From positions 2,710,008 through 2,774,007 of the forward strand of contig NZ_VFPD01000001.1 of NCBI RefSeq assembly GCF_006716485.1: DNA of 64,000 nucleotides, written 5' to 3'. Made by a program: the position numbers and the translations under genes. The notes beneath the pieces are model-generated. The model saw only the letters and a list, made by a program, of their open reading frames with translations. It was not told the origin of the DNA and ran no database searches. Below are positions 52,002 through 59,929 of this stretch, piece by piece. Each line of letters starts with the position of its first letter. Positions within the stretch are counted from its first letter, which is position 1. This stretch comes from Chryseobacterium aquifrigidense. Its GTDB lineage: Bacteria > Bacteroidota > Bacteroidia > Flavobacteriales > Weeksellaceae.

Positions 52002-52066
52002 TTTTGGCTAAAGCCAATGGACTTTATTTATTTATCTAAACGGGCTAAAGCCCATTTCTATTGATA
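52002..52066 (+). repeat. GGCTAAAGCC double-hairpin element, copy 5
   Basis: TTTTGGCTAAAGCCAATGG, a 22-bp AT-rich spacer, then CGGGCTAAAGCCCATT and TCTATTGAT. Lies between two minus-strand genes, 20 bp upstream of the phosphatase start. Confidence 0.8.
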
Positions 52067-52075
52067 ATTGATTCT

Positions 52076-52723
52076 TTAATAGATTATTGGATATTCTATT
52101 TCACTAATTCCTACAAATAACAAGACATCACCTGATTCATATTCCACGGAAACCTCATCTTCAACAGCGAAATTCCGGGTTCCTATTCTTGAAGTAATGC
52201 TTAGGGCTTCTTTGGTCAAAGGCCAGTTGAGTCCTTTTGTAGTGATGTTATTCACTGATGGAAACGGATAAAGAGAAATCATTCTATTTTTCACTCCTTT
52301 CAGTGTAAAATGATGGGGAATAAAATAATATTCTGAGAATTCATCATAAAATTTTATTTTCATCTGGTCTTTGAATGCAAAAGCAACGGTAAGATTTCCA
52401 AGAAAATGATCCTGCTCGCCACCGCTTCCTCCGAAAACCTCAACCTCTGAAAAACCTTTTTCCTGAATAATTTCCAGCGCTTTGTGAAAATCTGTTTTTT
52501 CCTGATCTAATGTAAGGATGAATTTTTCCTCATACATATCCTCATCTGATCCCGAGTGCGAATCGAAATCACCGGAAATAAAATCCAGCTTATCCAGAGG
52601 AAATCCCATTCTTTTCAAATAATGGAAAGCACCGTCTGTACAGGCAATCAAACCATAATTTTCCGGATTGGGTAATGATTTTGGGGCATCTCCATTGATG
52701 AAAAGTAATGCTCTATCTCTCAT
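52076..52723 (-). CDS. Thiamine diphosphokinase
   Basis: A 215-residue protein from the ATG at 52723 (MRDRALLFINGD). Family motifs are LIACTDGAFHYL, LDFISGDFDSHSG and LTLDQEKTDFHKALE, the metal- and ATP-binding acidic set; VFGGSGGEQDHFLGN follows, and a beta-sandwich domain binds thiamine. It makes thiamine diphosphate from thiamine and ATP. The start overlaps the end of the cobalamin adenosyltransferase gene by 11 bp, so the two are translationally coupled. The link between the two vitamins is only shared cofactor supply. Confidence 0.9.
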   Translation of the reverse strand: MRDRALLFINGDAPKSLPNPENYGLIACTDGAFHYLKRMGFPLDKLDFISGDFDSHSGSDEDMYEEKFILTLDQEKTDFHKALEIIQEKGFSEVEVFGGSGGEQDHFLGNLTVAFAFKDQMKIKFYDEFSEYYFIPHHFTLKGVKNRMISLYPFPSVNNITTKGLNWPLTKEALSITSRIGTRNFAVEDEVSVEYESGDVLLFVGISEIEYPIIY

Positions 52724-53282
52724 TCGGGTTCCAGTATTCTTCCGGTTCATTGTTCAGTTTTGAAATATATCTGGCCAATACAAAAAGATAATCTGAAAGC
52801 CTGTTTAAATATTTAATCAGTTCGGGACGTACTTCTTCGGATTCATTCAGAAATACCAGTGAACGCTCTGCTCTTCTGCATATTGTTCTGGCTGCGTGTA
52901 AAAAAGTCGCTGATTTGCCTCCTCCAGGCAAAATAAAATACTGAAGTGGCTCCAGTTTTTCGTCAAAAGCATCCATCCATTGTTCCAATTCTTCAATTTC
53001 CGTTTCTGAAATAATGATCGGAAGGCGGGATTTCCCATTGGCAAGCATCAGCTTATCCACAGGTGTTGCCGCTTCTGAACCTACAGTGAACAGATCAAAC
53101 TGTATTTTCTTCAGCTGTCTCAGCACTTCCTGATCTTCGATATGACTTTTTGCAATCCCGATGAATGAATTCAGCTCGTCTATATTTCCATAACTGTCTA
53201 CTCTGGCACTGGCTTTAGAAACTCTTGTTCCGCCGTATAGTGCAGTCTGACCTTTATCTCCTGTCTTTGTATAAATTTTCAT
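52713..53282 (-). CDS. ATP:cob(I)alamin adenosyltransferase (PduO type)
   Basis: A 189-residue protein from the ATG at 53282, giving the canonical start MKIYTKTGDKGQTALYGG. Other signatures are RVDSYGNIDELNSFIG, FILPGGGKSATFLHAARTIC-like and RRAERSLVFLNE, and the C-terminal LNRLSDYLFVLARY. The trimeric enzyme makes adenosylcobalamin, cofactor of methylmalonyl-CoA mutase. The longer frame upstream (MYKKRYFST) is not needed. It is first of the pair with thiamine diphosphokinase. Confidence 0.93.
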   Translation of the reverse strand: MKIYTKTGDKGQTALYGGTRVSKASARVDSYGNIDELNSFIGIAKSHIEDQEVLRQLKKIQFDLFTVGSEAATPVDKLMLANGKSRLPIIISETEIEELEQWMDAFDEKLEPLQYFILPGGGKSATFLHAARTICRRAERSLVFLNESEEVRPELIKYLNRLSDYLFVLARYISKLNNEPEEYWNPNER

Positions 53283-53359
53283 AGTACTAAAATACCTTTT
53301 TTTATACAATGTAAAAAGTAAAATATAGTAATAGCTTCCTGTCCGGTCTGAAAAAATAA

Positions 53360-53386
53360 AACTGACATTAAAAACTAATGTCAGTT
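53360..53386 (-). terminator. Terminator of the TonB receptor gene
   Basis: Perfect arms AACTGACATTA (53360-53370) and complement (53376-53386), followed by T-rich DNA on the minus strand. Confidence 0.85.
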
Positions 53387-53474
53387 AATATTTGTGTATA
53401 AAGGTTTTATATCTTTTGAGACTACTTTCCCTTGTTAAGCATGACAAAGCAATGCTGATCTCTTTATTGTAAGA

Positions 53475-55895
53475 TTAAAAAGTATAATTGACGTTGAGCT
53501 GAAAAGTGGTTCCGTTAAATCCAAACTGGTTAACTTCCCAAGGATATCTGAACCTTCCTCCAAGGTCCGTTACCACATCTCCTTTGCTGTCTATGACATC
53601 CGGATAGATATTAAATAAATTATTTACCACTCCGGAAATTTTAAGGTCATTCGTTATTTTATAGGTTAAAACTACGTCTGTAACTACCTTACCGGAAAAC
53701 GTCTGATCTTTGGCAGGATCAGTGGCGTGCTGCCAGGTAACAGACCCAAAATAAGTATTGTTTAAGTTAAAATTAAACTTTGTAATATCATAAGAAAGAC
53801 TCAGAATAGTTTTTGTTTTTGGTCTTGCAGAGGTAATTCTGGACTGTTCTTTTCTGTCAAAAAAGTTTTCTGAGTAACCATTTTGAGCCAAAATAGGTGG
53901 AACGGCGATATTATCTACTATTTTAGTTTCATTGTAATTGAAAGCAGCAATAACTCCCAATCTTCCTTTACCAATAGCGGAAGTATTATAATTAGCAACG
54001 AAATCTATCCCCTGAGTAACGGTATTTACTGCATTGGTGAAAAACTTCAGGGAGGTTATTTTATTATTGTTTAATATGACTTCCACTGGATTTGTCAGAT
54101 CCGGACTCCCCGGAGCGCCTGTTTTGTAACCAATATCTCCTGAGAAAAGTACCCGGTCTTTAATTTTTATTCTATAATAATCAGCTGTGATAGTCAGATT
54201 TTTAAAAGGTTTTATGGCCAATCCTCCGGTAATGTTAAATGCTTTTTCAGCATTTAATTTAGCCACTCCAAGATCAGATCTTACAATCTGAGAATCATTA
54301 TTAAAGGTACCCTGATTAGCTACCGTATTCCCTGTAATTTTTGTCTGAACATTGGAATAATAAATCTGGTGTAAGGAAGGTGCACGGAATCCGGTAGAAA
54401 CAGACCCACGAAAAACCAATTTATCATCTAATATCTTATATCTTGCATTTCCTTTCCAGGAAACATTATTTCCAAAATCACTGAAGTTTTCATATCTCAC
54501 CGTTCCTCCAAGCAGCAGGTCTTTCGTAACATCCCACTCAGCATTCATATAAGCTCCGATATTCTGACGGTTTTTATTAACTTCATTTTGAGGCTGCAGT
54601 CCCGGAAATGATTCTGCACCACTTCCTGTATAAGACGCTTCTTCTCCTGCCTTTGCCTGATAGTTTTCATTGCGTACTTCAGCTCCGGCTCCTAAAACAA
54701 GCGCACCAAAATCACGGCTGATATCTATGTTTCCTATAATATTACTGAACTGATGACCACCTGCCTTAAAACGGGTTGGGGAATTGGCACCCAAAGACGT
54801 ATTAATCGTGTTTGCTACAGCATAATCTACGGCATTAGAGCCAAAAGTCGCACTCCCGTCAAAACTCCATTTTCCAAACATACCTTTCCACCCGGAGGTT
54901 AGATTATAATCATAAACATCTGTTTTAAATTCCGGCTGAAAACCATTGTAAGGTTGTCCTTTTGGAGTTAATAAGCCAAAATCTGAAGTTACCCAATAAG
55001 GTGTTCTGTACAAAGCAAAACTGGTCCCACTTCTGTACGTTGTCCCCCCAAAAGCATAAAATTTACCTGTTTCACCCGTTGGCAATTCAAAATTGACAAA
55101 CATATTGCCCACTTTTGTTTCCGGTTGTCCAATGATCATTCCTAAACCAGGGTTAGCCTGAGTCCAGGCATTATCTACACCAAAAAGTTCATCTTTTGTA
55201 ATAGAGCCGGCACGGTTCGTTTTATTTTGGGAGGAAAATCCTAGTGTAAGATTCAGACTTCCGGTTTTTGCGACTCTGATTCCCATATTGAAATCTGCTC
55301 CGATATTAAAACCATCTCCTTTTGAAGTGACACCTGAAAAAAGATTGACCGTACTTTTTCCAACACTGTTCTTAAGAATAATATTAATTACTCCTGCAAT
55401 AGCATCAGAACCGTATTGTGCAGATGCCCCGTCTCTCAATACCTCTACGTTTTGTAAAGCTGCTGAAGGAATACTTTTCAGATCTGTACCTACTTCACCT
55501 TTTCCCGGGGTATCATTTACATAAATTAATGCACTTTGATTTTTTCTTTTACCATTTACCAAAACCAATGTTCTGGAAGGCCCTAATCCTCTTAAATCTG
55601 CAGGATCAAAATGAGCCGTTGCATCAGAAACGGTTTGTTGTGATGAATTGAAAGATGGAACGGCATAGGTTAAAGCTTTATCAAAAGTTACCTGCCCGGT
55701 GGATTTTAACTGTACAGCAGAAATATTATCAATGGGAATTGCTGAGGTAATGATGGTTCTTGGCTTGGTTCTACCGGTGGTTACCACAACCTCATCTATT
55801 TTATTTTGTTTTATGCTGTCCTGAGCATATCCCATTGCACCAGCTCCGCTTAATACTAATGCATAGATTTTTCCATTAAATAAATTATTCTTCAT
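53475..55895 (-). CDS. TonB-dependent outer-membrane receptor
   Basis: An 806-residue receptor with a signal peptide ending MGYAQD. A TonB-box-like DEVVVTTGRT is followed by the plug domain (SNQLKSTGQVTFDKAL-like, LVNGKRKNQSALIYVND, VEVLRDGASAQYGSDAIAGVINIILK) and a 22-strand barrel ending in FQLNVNYTF with the typical terminal Phe. No N-terminal CarboxypepD domain is present, unlike SusC proteins. Substrate cannot be read from sequence; the neighbouring cobalamin and thiamine genes suggest a vitamin but nothing in the receptor proves it. No riboswitch is evident upstream. Confidence 0.93.
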   Translation of the reverse strand: MKNNLFNGKIYALVLSGAGAMGYAQDSIKQNKIDEVVVTTGRTKPRTIITSAIPIDNISAVQLKSTGQVTFDKALTYAVPSFNSSQQTVSDATAHFDPADLRGLGPSRTLVLVNGKRKNQSALIYVNDTPGKGEVGTDLKSIPSAALQNVEVLRDGASAQYGSDAIAGVINIILKNSVGKSTVNLFSGVTSKGDGFNIGADFNMGIRVAKTGSLNLTLGFSSQNKTNRAGSITKDELFGVDNAWTQANPGLGMIIGQPETKVGNMFVNFELPTGETGKFYAFGGTTYRSGTSFALYRTPYWVTSDFGLLTPKGQPYNGFQPEFKTDVYDYNLTSGWKGMFGKWSFDGSATFGSNAVDYAVANTINTSLGANSPTRFKAGGHQFSNIIGNIDISRDFGALVLGAGAEVRNENYQAKAGEEASYTGSGAESFPGLQPQNEVNKNRQNIGAYMNAEWDVTKDLLLGGTVRYENFSDFGNNVSWKGNARYKILDDKLVFRGSVSTGFRAPSLHQIYYSNVQTKITGNTVANQGTFNNDSQIVRSDLGVAKLNAEKAFNITGGLAIKPFKNLTITADYYRIKIKDRVLFSGDIGYKTGAPGSPDLTNPVEVILNNNKITSLKFFTNAVNTVTQGIDFVANYNTSAIGKGRLGVIAAFNYNETKIVDNIAVPPILAQNGYSENFFDRKEQSRITSARPKTKTILSLSYDITKFNFNLNNTYFGSVTWQHATDPAKDQTFSGKVVTDVVLTYKITNDLKISGVVNNLFNIYPDVIDSKGDVVTDLGGRFRYPWEVNQFGFNGTTFQLNVNYTF

Positions 55896-56204
55896 GTCAA
55901 TTGTTAATTATTCAATAAATCTAGTAAAAAAATTAATATTAAATACAAAAACAAAATATATAATAATAATTCAATTCCATATTTGCGAAAATTATACCAT
56001 TTCACAAAAAACAAGAATTGATTTACAAAACATAAAGTAATTTATTAATAACATGAAAAAAAATAAATCAATAACATCTTATTTGTATAAAAAAATTAAT
56101 TAGTTAACTTCAGAAATAAATATGATTTAATTCGTTCTGATAAGTATTTTTCAACGGGTTGAGATTGCTTCGCCTATGGCTCGCAATGAATGAAATGATT
56201 AGGA
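55896..56204 (-). other. Very AT-rich region upstream of the TonB receptor
   Basis: About 310 bp of A/T-rich DNA with no gene. It should carry the receptor promoter. I looked for cobalamin and TPP riboswitch cores and saw neither. A dispersed repeat (56161-56189) lies at its far end. Confidence 0.45.
56161..56189. repeat. Short palindromic dispersed repeat (GATTGC...GCAATGA)
   Basis: GAGATTGCTTCG, then CCTATGGCTCGCAATGA. The ends ATTGC (56164-56168) and GCAAT (56183-56187) are inverted. This pattern recurs widely in bacterial genomes as a small interspersed repeat. Confidence 0.5.
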
Positions 56205-56211
56205 ATAAAAA

Positions 56212-56233
56212 ATGGCCGGGAGAAACCGGCCAT
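56212..56233 (-). terminator. Terminator of the lipoprotein gene
   Basis: Arms ATGGCCGG and complement with a 6-nt loop; on the minus strand it is followed by six T. Confidence 0.85.
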
Positions 56234-56240
56234 ATCCAAA

Positions 56241-56825
56241 TTATTTATTTACCTCTACGTATTGTATGATGGTCTGATTTTTTGGGTTGTAGATAATGGT
56301 ACTACTGTTGGGAAATCTTTTCAGTTTATAATACTGAATATTTTTATCGGATTTAAGATCCTCGAGAACCTTGGTATCAAATGTATTGTCAGGAAGAAAT
56401 TTTGATATAAAGCTTATTTTATCAATAATATTCTGTCCATCAATCTTTCTGGCCGTTTTATCAGATTTCTTTTCGTCCGATGTTGGCTGACCTTCCAAAA
56501 ATGGCAGCAACACTGCAATGTCGGCTTTATATTTTAAAATATATCCCTGAGGTCTTCCCGGAATTCTGATTTTCTTTCCTTTTTCCTCCGAAACAATAGC
56601 AGCTTCGGTACCAGGAAAAACGGTATTGAACTTAACATCTTCGGAATTCGTTATAGAATTAATAGATTCATTTACAGTTTTCTTTACGGCTTCTTCAACA
56701 ACCTGTTGCGTTTTTTGCTGTACAGTTTCAGTTGTTTTCTGGACGGTCTGGTCAATTTTTTCTTCTATCTTATTGCATGATACTAATAAAAAAGCTGTAA
56801 TAACAGGCAAAATATACTTCTTCAT
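56241..56825 (-). CDS. Predicted lipoprotein with coiled-coil segment
   Basis: A 194-residue protein from the ATG at 56825. That start gives a lipoprotein signal (MKKYILPVITAFLLVSC); the 67 extra upstream codons are leader DNA containing the likely promoter. After the lipid-anchored Cys comes a helical heptad-like stretch (IEEKIDQTVQKTTETVQQ, then VVEEAVKKTVNESI) and a C-terminal alpha/beta part. No family recognised. It is divergent from the DinB-like gene. Confidence 0.78.
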   Translation of the reverse strand: MKKYILPVITAFLLVSCNKIEEKIDQTVQKTTETVQQKTQQVVEEAVKKTVNESINSITNSEDVKFNTVFPGTEAAIVSEEKGKKIRIPGRPQGYILKYKADIAVLLPFLEGQPTSDEKKSDKTARKIDGQNIIDKISFISKFLPDNTFDTKVLEDLKSDKNIQYYKLKRFPNSSTIIYNPKNQTIIQYVEVNK

Positions 56826-56872
56826 AATTCTAATAATGGCGATTTCTTTATTAATATACTTTTCTTCTAACG

Positions 56873-56880
56873 CAAAAGTA
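56873..56880 (-). promoter_or_regulatory. -7 box of the lipoprotein gene
   Basis: Reads TACTTTTG on the minus strand, a full TAnnTTTG match 48 bp before the ATG at 56825. It supports that start over the longer frame. Confidence 0.4.
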
Positions 56881-56960
56881 GGGATCAATATTTTAAGAAA
56901 GAAAAAATATTTTTTTACGATCCGAAATACTACTGACAAACTGTTGTCATAACCCTGTCT

Positions 56961-56968
56961 TACCTTTG
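56961..56968 (+). promoter_or_regulatory. -7 box of the DinB-like gene
   Basis: TACCTTTG is a full TAnnTTTG match 28 bp before the ATG. A TTG lies 14 bp upstream (56944-56946), closer than usual. Confidence 0.5.
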
Positions 56969-56996
56969 TATCAACAACAAACAAAAACAAAACATT

Positions 56997-57488
56997 ATGA
57001 CAACTACAGCAACAGCCACTAAACAATTCATGACTTCTGAACAGCTATTACATGACTGGCAGGGACACAGAAATCTGACAAGAAGAGTTATTGAAGCTTT
57101 TCCAGAAAAAGATTTATTTGAATTTTCAATAGGCGGAATGAGACCGTTTGCAAAACTGGCAGTAGAGCTGATTGGCATTGGCGGACCTGCTTTGAAGGGA
57201 ATTGTTGAAGGAACTATGGAAGCTTACAACGAAGAAGCTTTTAATCCAAAAACAAAAGAAGAACTTTTAAAAAAGTGGGATGAACAAACAGAAGTAATCA
57301 ACCATTATTTCAATATGATTTCTGAGGAGCGTTTCCAGGAAACTTTCAATTTATTCGGAGAATATGAATTTCCGGTATATCAGAACATTCTTTATTTTGT
57401 AGACAACGAAGTTCATCACCGTGGACAAGGTTATGTTTATCTTCGAGCATTAGGAATTGAACCTCCTTTCTTCTGGGAGAGATTTTAA
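56997..57488 (+). CDS. DinB/DfsB family protein
   Basis: A 163-residue four-helix-bundle protein. Segments EQLLHDWQGHRNLTRRVIEAF and VDNEVHHRGQGYVYLRALGIEPP place the three metal-binding His of the DinB fold (near 22 and 143-144). Family members include bacillithiol- or mycothiol-dependent transferases and proteins of unknown role; the reaction here is unknown. It is convergent with a WYL-domain regulator, which shares its terminator, and divergent from a lipoprotein gene. Confidence 0.85.
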   Translation: MTTTATATKQFMTSEQLLHDWQGHRNLTRRVIEAFPEKDLFEFSIGGMRPFAKLAVELIGIGGPALKGIVEGTMEAYNEEAFNPKTKEELLKKWDEQTEVINHYFNMISEERFQETFNLFGEYEFPVYQNILYFVDNEVHHRGQGYVYLRALGIEPPFFWERF

Positions 57489-57620
57489 TAAAGTAAAAAG
57501 GCACAATTGCAGAAAGGTTAAACACAACTTATATCTTTTTTTGCGACACAACAAATTTGCTGATTTGCAATTTTGCCTTTTACTCCAAACATTTCATTTA
57601 TTTGCCTCAATTAAGTCTTT

Positions 57621-57652
57621 AAACCTCAACAGCTGTCTTGTTGGGGTTTATT
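57621..57652. terminator. Bidirectional terminator
   Basis: Arms AAACCTCAACA (57621-57631) and TGTTGGGGTTT (57639-57649) with one T-G pair. It touches the stop codon of the WYL gene. Confidence 0.65.
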
Positions 57653-58604
57653 ATTGATGTCTTTCCACCATTTTAACGAGCATTTCATTCAAACGTGTAC
57701 GAAGACTTTCCGGCTCCAGAACGGTAGCATAATCTGCAAAAGTGATCAGCCAGCGGGGAAATCCATCACTGATCCATTCTGTCTCAAAGGTGAGCTCCAT
57801 TCCCTGTTCGGTTTCTACTTCTTCTATCAATCCGTAATATTTTTTAGAATTTACCAAATGATTCATGATCTTTTTGTCAACCAGAAGTTTCGCTTTAACC
57901 TTATTTCCATTCGATTTTTTACGGTAATCATTCACTTGTCCGTATTCCTGCAGAAAAGGATTCTGTGTTTTGGAGATTTCCAGGATCCTGTCGATACGAA
58001 ACTGCCTGAAATCTTTTCTTAAAGTACAATATGCCATGATGTACCAGATATTAAATTCGAAAAACATCCCGACTGTTTCAATAGCTCTGTTATCCACTCT
58101 TCCATCTACAGTCTTATATCTGATATTGAGCTGGGTTTTCTCTGCAATGCTTTCCAGAATAATAGGAATTACATTTTTAAGTGAATCTCCGGAATCTGTA
58201 TGAAAGCTGAAAACATCGATTTGCTTTTCAATATTCTTAATCAGGTTTTTATCAGAATATTTCAGTACAGAACGCACTTTTTCCATGGCCGCCTGATAAT
58301 GATTTCCCAGACTTTGGTGGGAAAATTTCTGCATCAGTTTTTCAGCAGTAATAAAACTTAACACTTCTTCTTTGGTAAACATAATCGGAGGAAGCTTGTA
58401 ACCATCCATTAAAGAATAGCCGTTACCCGCTTCTCCAACAATAGGAATACCCGCATTTTCGAGAGTTTTCACATCACGGTAAATGGTTCTGATACTTACA
58501 TCGAACTTTTCAGCCAGATCCTGTGCCCGTACAACAGGTTTCGACTGTAATTGGGTAAGGATAGCCGTTACCCTATCGAGTTTTTTTAGATAGTGATCGT
58601 TCAT
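57651..58604 (-). CDS. YafY-type HTH/WYL transcriptional regulator
   Basis: A 317-residue regulator. Residues about 1-65 are an HTH_11 domain (VRAQDLAEKFDVSIRTIYRD, VKTLENAGIPIVGE). A middle linker is followed by the WYL domain (IRYKTVDGRVDNRAIETVGM, NIWYIMAYCTLRKDFRQFRI), which binds ligands or nucleic acids, and a C-terminal WCX region. It probably represses or activates a neighbouring operon; the DinB-like gene downstream on the other strand and the Crp gene upstream are the nearest. It has its own -7 box. Confidence 0.9.
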   Translation of the reverse strand: MNDHYLKKLDRVTAILTQLQSKPVVRAQDLAEKFDVSIRTIYRDVKTLENAGIPIVGEAGNGYSLMDGYKLPPIMFTKEEVLSFITAEKLMQKFSHQSLGNHYQAAMEKVRSVLKYSDKNLIKNIEKQIDVFSFHTDSGDSLKNVIPIILESIAEKTQLNIRYKTVDGRVDNRAIETVGMFFEFNIWYIMAYCTLRKDFRQFRIDRILEISKTQNPFLQEYGQVNDYRKKSNGNKVKAKLLVDKKIMNHLVNSKKYYGLIEEVETEQGMELTFETEWISDGFPRWLITFADYATVLEPESLRTRLNEMLVKMVERHQ

Positions 58605-58611
58605 TATGTAA

Positions 58612-58619
58612 CAAAGCTA
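58612..58619 (-). promoter_or_regulatory. -7 box of the WYL regulator gene
   Basis: Reads TAGCTTTG on the minus strand, full TAnnTTTG match, 8 bp before the ATG. Confidence 0.45.
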
Positions 58620-58688
58620 AAATTCTTTTTTGAGAAATGAGACGGCTTTTTTTATTAATTTTATTTTTAATCAAACAGTATCTTCTTT

Positions 58689-59261
58689 ATGCTTCATAGT
58701 CATTTTGTTCAGTCTATTGAAAAAATTTTAAAACCGGAACAGGCAGTCATAGACGAACTTGTATCCCATCTGGAATCCAAAGCTTACAGAAAAGGGGATT
58801 TTCTGTTAAAAGCAGATGAAACGTGCAGATATTTCTATTTTATTGAAAGGGGATTGGTAAAACTGTTTTTTGATAATGGTGATAAAGATTTTATCATGAC
58901 TTTTTTTACTGAAAATGCATTTTTCGCTGAACTGAGCGGTTTTCTTACAGGACAGCCGTCAAAATACATGATCGTTGCCCTGGAACCTACTGAAGTTCTG
59001 CGGGTACACAGAGATGTAATTGAAGGATTATGTAAAAAATACCATACTGCAGAAACACTTTTCAGTAAACTTTATTCCAAAGCTCCGGTGAATATGATGG
59101 GAAGGATCAGTGAGATGCTGGAAGACGACGGAAAAAAACGCTACCATAATTTCATGGAGCAAAGACCGGATCTTATCCAACGCATCAGTCTCGGAGATCT
59201 TGCAGACTATATCGGAATCACTCAGGTTTCTTTAAGTAGAATAAGAGCACAGAAGTTTTAG
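58689..59261 (+). CDS. Crp/Fnr family transcriptional regulator
   Basis: A 190-residue regulator. A cyclic-nucleotide-binding-like beta roll spans residues about 20-110 (KGDFLLKADETCRYFYFIERG, ENAFFAELSGFLTG). The C-terminal HTH reads RISLGDLADYIGITQVSLSRIRAQ. The Cys ligands of FNR and the full cAMP pocket of CRP are absent, so the signal is unknown. It ends directly after the HTH, slightly short for the family. It precedes an AhpD-like gene by 153 bp on the same strand. Confidence 0.9.
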   Translation: MLHSHFVQSIEKILKPEQAVIDELVSHLESKAYRKGDFLLKADETCRYFYFIERGLVKLFFDNGDKDFIMTFFTENAFFAELSGFLTGQPSKYMIVALEPTEVLRVHRDVIEGLCKKYHTAETLFSKLYSKAPVNMMGRISEMLEDDGKKRYHNFMEQRPDLIQRISLGDLADYIGITQVSLSRIRAQKF

Positions 59262-59376
59262 TTATTGAAGACCGGATATATATCATCTACCTAACAGTAA
59301 CTTCCAGCATCCAGCTTTTAAAAATCTTTCCTTATAAAATTTATCATTTGTAAAAAAATTCAGGAAAATACAGTTC

Positions 59377-59384
59377 TACATTTG
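59377..59384 (+). promoter_or_regulatory. -7 box of the AhpD-like gene
   Basis: TACATTTG, full TAnnTTTG match 30 bp before the ATG; TTG at 59348-59350 is 26 bp upstream, slightly too far. Confidence 0.5.
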
Positions 59385-59414
59385 TCACATAATTAATCAA
59401 AAAAAACAAATATT

Positions 59415-59879
59415 ATGTCACAAAGAATCAACGCATTTGCGATCGGAAACAAGGCTGTAAATGCACTTCACAACATGGGATTTCAGGTTCAAAACTCTTC
59501 ACTGGACAATTCATTTCTGGAACTGATGTATTTCCGTGTTTCACAAATGAACGGATGTGCTTTCTGCCTGGATATGCATTCCAAAGAATTGAGAGCAAAA
59601 GGTGAAACTGAGCAGAGAATATTTCTGGTAAGCGCCTGGAGAGAATGTTCATTTTATACAGATAAAGAAAAAGCCGGATTGTTATGGGCAGAGACTTTAA
59701 CTGCTTTAAACGGTAAAGAAGTGAATGATGAAATTTACGCAAAGGTAAGTCATCATTTTTCTGAAACTGAAATGGTAGATTTAACTATGGCTGTGATTGC
59801 GATCAACAGTTATAACAGAATTAATATTGCCTTTGGAGCAGATGTAGGAGCGTACCAGGTTCCGGAAAAAGCAATGTAA
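59415..59879 (+). CDS. Carboxymuconolactone decarboxylase / AhpD-like protein
   Basis: A 154-residue helical protein. The redox motif is CAFCLDMHSKELRAKGE (CxxC-x3-H near 52-59), as in AhpD-type alkylhydroperoxidases. These proteins form trimers or hexamers and reduce peroxides or act as thiol carriers. The gene has its own -7 box and lies behind the Crp-type regulator, a combination often seen where the regulator controls the peroxidase. A physical hairpin (59898) separates it from the ABC gene. Confidence 0.9.
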   Translation: MSQRINAFAIGNKAVNALHNMGFQVQNSSLDNSFLELMYFRVSQMNGCAFCLDMHSKELRAKGETEQRIFLVSAWRECSFYTDKEKAGLLWAETLTALNGKEVNDEIYAKVSHHFSETEMVDLTMAVIAINSYNRINIAFGADVGAYQVPEKAM

Positions 59880-59897
59880 CTATGATTACAAAAATGT

Positions 59898-59927
59898 AAA
59901 AAACTCAGCCTGGCCGCTGAGTTTTTT
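59898..59927. terminator. Bidirectional terminator
   Basis: Perfect arms AAAAAACTCAGC and complement (59916-59927), loop CTGGCC, between the AhpD-like and ABC transporter genes. Confidence 0.9.
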
Positions 59928-59929
59928 AT

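Noticed and set aside
55896..56204. Possible cobalamin or thiamine riboswitch upstream of the TonB receptor
   Set aside because: The adjacent vitamin genes made this worth a look, but the region is almost pure A/T with no B12-box or Thi-box-like conserved core.
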